A stretch of 64,000 bases of DNA from DASZHJ01 sp035507155 (GTDB lineage Bacteria; Pseudomonadota; Alphaproteobacteria; ATCC43930; CGMCC-115725): assembly GCA_035507155.1 (NCBI GenBank), contig DATJOK010000163.1, forward strand, positions 15,058 to 79,057. Direction: 5' to 3'. Of the stretch, positions 58,792 through 64,000 are shown piece after piece. Below the pieces are notes generated by a model. The model had not been told where the DNA came from, did no database searches, and saw only the letters and a list, made by a program, of their open reading frames with translations. Numbering within the stretch: position 1 is the stretch's first letter; each line of letters begins with the position of its first letter. Position numbers and translations under genes: made by a program.

Positions 58792-60330
58792 ATGCCCGAC
58801 GGGCTTCCCCTGATCCCCGAGAGCGCGCCCTTCGACGCCGCCGAGCGCGCCTGGCTCAACGGCTGGCTTGCCGCCTATTACGGCGTGGCGCAGCCGACCG
58901 CCGGCCCGGCGCCCGCCGAGGAGGATTTTCCCTGGCACGACATGTCGCTGCCCCTGGAAGAGCGGCTGCAGCTGGCCGCCGGGCGGCCGCTGGAGCAGCA
59001 GCTCATGGCGGCGATGGCGCAGCAGGATTGCGGGCAGTGCGGCTATCTCTGCAAGACCTACGCCGCCGCCGTCTCCAGTGGCGCGGAGAAGAGCCTCACG
59101 CGCTGCGTCCCCGGTGGCAAGCCGACCGCGCGAACCCTCAAGGAGCTGCTGGAAACGGGGCCGGCAATTCCCGTGACCCCAGTCGCGCCCGCCGCAGCGC
59201 CGGCGCCGCCGGGAGAGCGGGCCGCACGTGTCATGGCGCGGCTGGAGGCGAGCCTGCCGCTCAACCGCGAGGGCTCGCTCAAGGACACTCGCCACACCAT
59301 CCTCGGTCTCGCCGGCACCGGGCTTACCTACGAGGTGGGCGATGCGCTCGGCATTCAGCCGGAGAACGATCCGGAGACGGTGACCGCGATCATCGACTGC
59401 CTCGACGCCGACCGTGACATGGAGGTCGATTGCCCCGACGGAAGCCGCCGACCGCTGCTCGAGGCGCTCGCCAGGGCATGCGACATCACGCGTCCCTCGG
59501 ACGAGGCGGTGGAGGTACTCGCCTCGCGTGCCCCCGATGCCGATGAATCCCAGCGCCTGCAGGCGCTCGCGGAAGGCTATCCCGGCGCCGGTCCCGCGGA
59601 CGCCGATCTCCTCGACCTGCTGCTGACCTTCCGCTCCGCGCGCCCTCCGGTGCAGGAGCTGATCTCGGCGCTGGGCGCCCTGCAGCCCCGGCTCTATTCG
59701 ATCTCCTCCTCGCCGAAGATGGCCGGCGAGGCCGTCCATCTCACCGTCGCCACCGTCCGTTATCAGACGCGCGGGCGCTGGCGCGGCGGCGTCGCCTCCA
59801 CCTACCTCGCCGAGCGCGTGGCGCCGGGCGGCTCGGTGCCGGTCTTCGTGCAGCCCGCCCATGACTTCCGGCTGCCGGCGGATGACGACGCCGACATCAT
59901 CATGATCGGCCCAGGCACCGGCGTGGCGCCCTTCCGCGCCTTCCTGCAGGAGCGTCGCGCACGCGGCGCACGCGGCCGCAACTGGCTCTTCTTCGGCGAC
60001 CAGCGCCGCGCCTGCGACTTCCTCTACGAGGAAGAGCTCGTCGGCTTCCACCATGACGGTCTGCTGAACGAGCTCGAGCTCGCCTTCTCCCGCGACCAGA
60101 ATGAGCGCATCTACGTACAGCAGCGCATGCGCGAGCGGGCGCGCGATCTCTGGGGCTGGATCGAAAGCGGCGCGCGGATCTTCGTCTGCGGTGCCGTCGC
60201 GATGGCCCGCGACGTCGATGCGGCGCTCGCCGCCATCATCGCCCGCCAGGGCGGGCTCGGCACGGGTGCCGCGAAGGCGCGCCTGGCGAAGCTTGCCAGC
60301 GAGAAGCGGTATCTCAGGGACGTCTACTGA
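58792..60330 (+). CDS. CysJ-like FAD/NADP reductase with Fe-S domain in place of flavodoxin
   Basis: 512 residues; probable electron donor to the preceding siroheme enzyme. C-terminal 350 residues match CysJ/cytochrome P450 reductase: FAD motif QPRLYSISSSPK, GGVASTYLAERV, NADP motif MIGPGTGVAPFRAFLQERRA, FFGDQRRACDFLYEEEL and terminal YLRDVY (aromatic last residue). The N-terminal flavodoxin domain of CysJ is missing. Instead residues 80-105 hold four Cys (CGQCGYLC then RCVPGG), resembling the RnfB-type 4Fe-4S domain. The proposed relay is NADPH > FAD > 4Fe-4S > siroheme. Five bases after the reductase gene and one-base overlap with the next. Confidence 0.85.
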   Translation: MPDGLPLIPESAPFDAAERAWLNGWLAAYYGVAQPTAGPAPAEEDFPWHDMSLPLEERLQLAAGRPLEQQLMAAMAQQDCGQCGYLCKTYAAAVSSGAEKSLTRCVPGGKPTARTLKELLETGPAIPVTPVAPAAAPAPPGERAARVMARLEASLPLNREGSLKDTRHTILGLAGTGLTYEVGDALGIQPENDPETVTAIIDCLDADRDMEVDCPDGSRRPLLEALARACDITRPSDEAVEVLASRAPDADESQRLQALAEGYPGAGPADADLLDLLLTFRSARPPVQELISALGALQPRLYSISSSPKMAGEAVHLTVATVRYQTRGRWRGGVASTYLAERVAPGGSVPVFVQPAHDFRLPADDDADIIMIGPGTGVAPFRAFLQERRARGARGRNWLFFGDQRRACDFLYEEELVGFHHDGLLNELELAFSRDQNERIYVQQRMRERARDLWGWIESGARIFVCGAVAMARDVDAALAAIIARQGGLGTGAAKARLAKLASEKRYLRDVY

Positions 60331-60950
60331 TGGTCCCGCGACCGTTCCCGGTCTTCCTCGATCTCGTCGGGCGTCCCTGCGTTGTCTTCGGCGCCGGGCC
60401 GGAGGCGCAACGGAAGATCGCGGCGCTGCTCCACGCCGGTGCGGTGGTCCGAACCGCGACGGAATTCGACCCGGCATTCCTCAGGGATGCCGCCCTCGTC
60501 ATGGTCGCTGGCGCTTCCCAGATGACGGCTGAGGCGGCCGCTGCCGCGGCGCAGCGTCGCGGCATTCCCATCAACGTGGCGGACGAGCCGCGGCTCTGCA
60601 GCTTCCTGATGCCGGCGATCGTCGATCGCGCGCCGGTGGTGGTTGCAATCTCCACCGGCGGCGCGGCGCCGGCGCTGGCACGCCAGCTGCGCATCTGGCT
60701 CGAGCAGCTGCTGCCCCGACGGCTCGGCGAGCTTGCGACGCTCGCCGGACGGTTCCGCCCCTTGGTCCGACGCCGCCTCGCCGAACCCGAGATGCGCCGA
60801 CGCTTCTGGCAGGACGTGTTCGCCGGCGACATCGGGAAGCGGGCCCTCGATGGCGAGCCCGCGGCAGGCGCGCTCGCGGCGGCGCTCGACGAGGCCGCGG
60901 CGGCAAACGCGCGCCCCTCGCCGCCCTACTCCAGCGGTTCCGCCGTCTGA
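60330..60950 (+). CDS. Precorrin-2 dehydrogenase/sirohydrochlorin ferrochelatase (CysG N-terminal half)
   Basis: 206 residues; oxidises precorrin-2 and may insert iron to make siroheme, the cofactor of the reductase encoded two genes upstream. FPVFLDLVGRPCVVFGAGPEAQRKIAALLHAGA is the NAD-binding start of CysG/Met8; NVADEPRLCSFLMPAIVDRAPVVVAISTGGAAPALARQLR is the second hallmark. The methyltransferase half of CysG is absent and must be encoded elsewhere. Starts inside the previous stop (TGATG); its end overlaps the convergent folK by 25 bases. Confidence 0.9.
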   Translation: MVPRPFPVFLDLVGRPCVVFGAGPEAQRKIAALLHAGAVVRTATEFDPAFLRDAALVMVAGASQMTAEAAAAAAQRRGIPINVADEPRLCSFLMPAIVDRAPVVVAISTGGAAPALARQLRIWLEQLLPRRLGELATLAGRFRPLVRRRLAEPEMRRRFWQDVFAGDIGKRALDGEPAAGALAAALDEAAAANARPSPPYSSGSAV

Positions 60951-61423
60951 TCCGGCGGCAGCACCGCCAGCAGCTGCTCGACGGTCCGGCCGAGGATCGG
61001 ATGCCGCCAACCCGGCGCCACCTCGGCCAGCGGTCTCAGCACGAAGGCGCGCTCATGCAGCCTCGGGTGCGGCAGGCGCGGAGGCGGATCGCTGGCCCCG
61101 GTCACCCGATCGTTGTAGGCGAGAAGATCAAGGTCGAGGACGCGCGGCGCGTTCCGCTCCCGGCGGACGCGGCCGGCATGGGCCTCGATCCCGTGCAGCC
61201 GAGCGAGCAGCTCCGGCGGATCGAGATCGCTCGCGACCACGGCGATGCCGTTAATGAACCAGGGCTGGTCGGAGACCGGCACCGGCGCCGAACGGTACCA
61301 GCGCGAGCGCGCGAGAATGCGCACATGGTCCTTCGCCAAAAGCGCGAGCGCCGCCTCTAGGCTGCCGGGCGGCGGGCCGAGCGTCGCGCTGCGCAGGTTC
61401 GCGCCGAGACCGATCAGGATCAT
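60926..61423 (-). CDS. folK: 2-amino-4-hydroxy-6-hydroxymethyldihydropteridine pyrophosphokinase
   Basis: 165 residues; transfers diphosphate from ATP to the pterin in folate synthesis. Motifs: ILIGLGANLRS start, SRWYRSAPVPVSDQPWFINGIAVV, RERNAPRVLDLDLLAYND (metal Asp pair and Arg), and LPHPRLHERAFVLRPLAEVAP. Complete. Overlaps the end of the siroheme gene convergently by 25 bases. Confidence 0.93.
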   Translation of the reverse strand: MILIGLGANLRSATLGPPPGSLEAALALLAKDHVRILARSRWYRSAPVPVSDQPWFINGIAVVASDLDPPELLARLHGIEAHAGRVRRERNAPRVLDLDLLAYNDRVTGASDPPPRLPHPRLHERAFVLRPLAEVAPGWRHPILGRTVEQLLAVLPPDQTAEPLE

Positions 61424-61537
61424 TCAGACGCTCCCCCCGTGCAGCGTCGCCTTGACGAGCCAAGGTGAACCACTGCTAATGAGCGCGGTTTTCGCCGCAT
61501 TTGAGCCGATGATTTTTCAGTGGGAGTTGCGTTGGCC

Positions 61538-62110
61538 ATGTTCTATCCCGAGGAACGGATCGCCATCTTCATCGACGGAGCCAATCTCTACGCCGCCGCG
61601 CGCGGGCTCGGCTTCGACATCGATTACAAGCGCCTCCTCGATCTCTTCGCCAGCAAGGGCCGGCTGATCCGCGCCTTCTACTACACCGCCGTGATCGAGG
61701 ATCAGGAATACTCGCCGCTTCGCCCTCTGGTGGATTGGCTCGACTACAACGGGTACACGATGGTGACCAAGCCCACCAAGGAGTACACGGACGCCATGGG
61801 GCGCCGCAAGATCAAGGGCAATATGGACATCGAGCTCGCCATCGACATGCTGGAGATGGCGCAATACCTCGATCATGCCGTGCTGTTCTCCGGCGACGGC
61901 GATTTCCGCCGGCTGGTGGAGGCGGTGCAGCGGCGCGGCGTGCGCGTCAGCGTCGTCTCGACCCTGCGCTCGCAGCCGCCGATGGCGGCCGACGACCTCC
62001 GGCGCCAGGCGGACACCTTCATCGACCTGCAGGATCTGGCGCCGCAGATCATGCGTGTGCGCGACGAGAACCATCGGGTAGCGCCCGCCCACGCCGATAC
62101 CGCTCAGTGA
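61538..62110 (+). CDS. NYN-domain (LabA/DUF88) protein, putative RNase
   Basis: 190 residues. PIN-like NYN nuclease fold: IAIFIDGANLYAAARGLGFDID with first acidic residue, central KIKGNMDIELAIDMLEMA and HAVLFSGDGDFRRLVEAVQRRG with the conserved Asp residues, so an active metal nuclease is expected. A close form is widespread in alphaproteobacteria near rpoZ and smpB. ATG 61538 or TTG 61532 could be the start; GGGAG fits both. Its stop overlaps the GTG of the glycosylase gene (GTGA). Confidence 0.85.
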   Translation: MFYPEERIAIFIDGANLYAAARGLGFDIDYKRLLDLFASKGRLIRAFYYTAVIEDQEYSPLRPLVDWLDYNGYTMVTKPTKEYTDAMGRRKIKGNMDIELAIDMLEMAQYLDHAVLFSGDGDFRRLVEAVQRRGVRVSVVSTLRSQPPMAADDLRRQADTFIDLQDLAPQIMRVRDENHRVAPAHADTAQ

Positions 62111-62775
62111 CCACGGCGGTGGAGCGCGGCGCAGGCGCCGTCGCGGCGCCCGACCGGGAATGCCCGCTCTGCCCGCGGCTGGTTGAGTTCCGTCATCGCC
62201 AGCGCCACGCCCACGCGGACTGGCACAATGCGCCGGTGCCTTCTTTCGGCGCGCTCGGCGCGCGGCTCCTGATCGTGGGGCTGGCGCCCGGCCTCAAAGG
62301 CGCCAACCGCACCGGCCGCCCGTTCACCGGCGACTACGCAGGCGATCTCCTCTACGCGACGCTCACCCAGTTCGGCTTCGCGCGCGGGATTTATGGCGCG
62401 AGCGCCGGCGACGGCTTCGCTCTCGTCGATTGCCGCGTCACCAACGCCGTCCGCTGCGTGCCGCCGGAGAACAAGCCCGATCCACCGGAGATCGCCGCCT
62501 GCCGACCTTTCCTTGCCGCCGAGATCGCCGGCATGGCGCGGCTCCGGGTGATCCTCACCCTCGGCGCCATCGCCCACGGCACCGTTCTGGGCGCGCTCCA
62601 GCAGCGAAAATCCGCCTTCCCCTTCAAGCACGGCGCCCTTCATGAGCTGCCGGACCTGCTGCTCGCCGACAGCTATCACTGCTCGCGCTACAACACCAAT
62701 ACCGGCGTGCTCACAGCGGAGATGTTCGAGGCGGTGTTCCGTGCCATCAAGGCGCGCCTCCCGGCGGTTGATTGA
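62107..62775 (+). CDS. Uracil-DNA glycosylase family 5 (UdgB), Fe-S
   Basis: 222 residues; removes uracil and other deaminated bases from DNA. Signature GLAPGLKGANRTGRPFTGDYAG is diagnostic for family 5, where Ala replaces the catalytic Asp. Cluster Cys include CPLCPRL (about 18-21), NAVRCVPPENKP, ACRPFL; a late SYHCSRYNTNTG motif binds the base. GTG start overlaps the NYN gene stop, suggesting co-translation. Confidence 0.9.
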   Translation: MTTAVERGAGAVAAPDRECPLCPRLVEFRHRQRHAHADWHNAPVPSFGALGARLLIVGLAPGLKGANRTGRPFTGDYAGDLLYATLTQFGFARGIYGASAGDGFALVDCRVTNAVRCVPPENKPDPPEIAACRPFLAAEIAGMARLRVILTLGAIAHGTVLGALQQRKSAFPFKHGALHELPDLLLADSYHCSRYNTNTGVLTAEMFEAVFRAIKARLPAVD

Positions 62776-62883
62776 CCCCGAACTTGCTGCGCCGCACGGG
62801 CACGTGATGGCGCAGGCGCGACCGCCGAGCTAAAAGACCGACGCCGGCGCGAGAGCGGCGGTTCAGTCGGGGGACCGATCGCG

Positions 62884-63648
62884 ATGCGCCTGCCGGTGAC
62901 GTTGCTGCTGACAGCACTGCTGCTGCCTTGGGGCGAGCCTGCCGCAGCCAAGAGCATTCCCATCATGGTGGGCGTCAACGGCACCATGCGCGCGACGCTG
63001 GTGACCCCGGAGGGGCCGGGCCCCTTCCCCGGCATTCTGGTGCTGCACACCAGCGGCGGGCTGCAGGCCGCCGACACTGCCTTCGCCGAGCATCTTGCCG
63101 AGGAAGGCTATGTGGCGCTGGTGCCGGAATTCCTCCTGGCCTACGGCATCACCCAGCAGACGCGCACCGCCACCTTCACCTCGGATGCGGCGCCGATCTA
63201 TGGCGATCTCGTGGCAGCGCTGGAGACGCTGCGGCGGAACGAAAAGGTGGCCGGCCGCAAGCTCGCAGTGGTGGGCTTCTCCAATGGCGGCTATTTCGCC
63301 GCCTGGCTTGCCGCCACCGGCAAGGTGTCGGCCGCGATCTCCTATTACGGCGCGCTGAGCGGCGCCGGCACCGACCGCGCGCTCGAGCGCTTCCGCGCCA
63401 GCTTCACCGCCGAGAGCGCACCACTCCTCATCCTGCACGGAACCGAGGACCAGACGGTGCCGGTGGCAGCGGCGCAACGCCTCGGCGGCATTCTCGCCAG
63501 CGCCCACAGCCCCTATCAGATCCACCTCTATCCCGGCGCCGGCCATCGCTTCGACCGCGACAGCGCCAGCGAGGCCAACCGCGTCGCCGCCGCCGATGCC
63601 TGGCAGCGCAGTCTCGCCTTCCTGCTGCTATATTTGCGCGACCGCTGA
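62884..63648 (+). CDS. Secreted dienelactone hydrolase-family alpha/beta hydrolase
   Basis: 254 residues with a signal peptide (PVTLLLTALLLPWGEPAAA, cleaved near AAA-KS), so it acts in the periplasm. DLH-like layout: PGILVLHTSGGLQAADTAFAEHLAEEGYVAL, nucleophile elbow GFSNGGYFAAWL (Ser instead of the Cys of true dienelactone hydrolases), acid LHGTEDQTVPV, base PGAGHRFDRDS. Likely an esterase or peptidase-like hydrolase. Confidence 0.86.
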   Translation: MRLPVTLLLTALLLPWGEPAAAKSIPIMVGVNGTMRATLVTPEGPGPFPGILVLHTSGGLQAADTAFAEHLAEEGYVALVPEFLLAYGITQQTRTATFTSDAAPIYGDLVAALETLRRNEKVAGRKLAVVGFSNGGYFAAWLAATGKVSAAISYYGALSGAGTDRALERFRASFTAESAPLLILHGTEDQTVPVAAAQRLGGILASAHSPYQIHLYPGAGHRFDRDSASEANRVAAADAWQRSLAFLLLYLRDR

Positions 63649-63686
63649 GGCGGCAGGATCGCCCATCATCACGAGGGTATCAGCAC

Positions 63687-64000
63687 ATGACGGAGCATCG
63701 CAGCACGCAATCAACGGGCACCGGGGTCCTGCCGGAGCTGCAGCGGTTGCGCGACAGTATCGACAACATTGACGCGGCGCTGATCCACCTGCTGGCGGAA
63801 CGCTTCAAATGCACGCAGGCGGTGGGGCATCTCAAGGCGGCCCATCGCCTGCCGCCCGCCGACCCCGGCCGCGAGGCGCAGCAGATCGCGCGGCTGCGCA
63901 AGCTCGCCGAGAGCGCCAAGCTCGATCCCGAATTCGCCGAGAAGTTCCTCGCCTTCATCGTCAAGGAAGTGATCCGCCATCACGAGGCGATCGCCCGGCC
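63687..64000 (+). CDS. Chorismate mutase, AroQ type (runs to right edge)
   Basis: About 105 residues visible. ELQRLRDSIDNIDAALIHLLAERFKCTQAVGHLKAAHRLPPADPGREAQQ shows the AroQ fold: Arg in helix 1, RF...A-x-x-V-x-x-x-K core and the loop to helix 2. The third helix (EFAEKFLAFIVKEVIRHHEAIA) is also seen, so only the last residues are beyond the window. Converts chorismate to prephenate for Phe/Tyr synthesis. ATG 63687 follows GAGGG. Confidence 0.88.
   Translation, partial: MTEHRSTQSTGTGVLPELQRLRDSIDNIDAALIHLLAERFKCTQAVGHLKAAHRLPPADPGREAQQIARLRKLAESAKLDPEFAEKFLAFIVKEVIRHHEAIAR

Noticed and set aside
1..64000. tRNA, rRNA, CRISPR array, transposase or integrase
   Set aside because: None recognised on either strand; no spaced direct repeats or terminal inverted repeats were seen.

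Overview
The window is high-GC, densely packed bacterial chromosome. The housekeeping block rpoZ-rsh-pdxJ-lepB-rnc-era-recO-parC, an Lrp regulator, DUF1989, UdgB, a FeS-type siroheme reductase flavoprotein and many DUF families typical of the class point to an alphaproteobacterium, perhaps Rhodospirillales-like; the order is an inference. I see no rRNA, tRNA, CRISPR array, insertion sequence or prophage.

Layout. 1-1.7 kb: a MacA/HlyD-type efflux adaptor (cut by the left edge) preceded by a histidine-kinase remnant that looks like the scar of a deleted response regulator-kinase pair. 2-6.7 kb: a complete CUT2-type sugar ABC transporter operon. 6.8-10.4 kb: a ribbon-helix-helix regulator, a PhyH-type dioxygenase, a DUF1989 protein and a degenerate EAL protein. 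10.4-11.5 kb: a TRAP binding protein (DctP) whose permease survives only as a 24-residue C-terminal scrap. 11.8-17.2 kb: small envelope proteins, a YciA-type thioesterase, an OmpA-like protein, DedA, a two-subunit TPP decarboxylase-like pair and a small cytochrome c. 17.3-24 kb: a DUF1501/DUF1800 pair and a six-gene operon holding two alpha/beta hydrolases and a protease-like PDZ protein that has lost its catalytic triad. 24.2-33.5 kb: an RhlE-type helicase, a crotonase, an AraC regulator, a ferredoxin-reductase/Rieske pair, exporters and a PAS protein. 33.6-42.3 kb: an orphan xanthine-dehydrogenase-family large subunit, HAD hydrolase, chemoreceptor, class III nucleotide cyclase, iron-type alcohol dehydrogenase and GNAT. 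42.5-45.8 kb: an Lrp regulator divergent from an SHMT-like enzyme, and a TAXI binding protein. 45.8-55.7 kb: tusA, bioY, parC, recO, era, rnc, lepB, pdxJ, rsh, rpoZ, all leftward. 55.9-61 kb: a nitrite-assimilation island (FNT channel; siroheme nitrite/sulfite reductase, unusual flavoprotein reductase, siroheme synthase half). 61-64 kb: folK, a NYN nuclease, UdgB, a secreted hydrolase and chorismate mutase.

How the parts work together. The strongest system-level reading is the nitrite island. The FNT channel and the three-gene reductase operon are divergent, and each has a near-perfect sigma-54 (-24/-12) promoter; a perfect inverted repeat covers the start region of the FNT promoter. The flavoprotein lacks the flavodoxin domain of CysJ and carries a four-cysteine Fe-S motif instead, suggesting the relay NADPH > FAD > [4Fe-4S] > siroheme enzyme. 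Other notable features are two deletion scars (RR/HK at 1.0-1.7 kb, DctM at 10.4 kb), a set of dyads between the Lrp gene and the SHMT-like gene, and a leader before the alcohol dehydrogenase in which its ribosome-binding site can pair with two alternative upstream segments.
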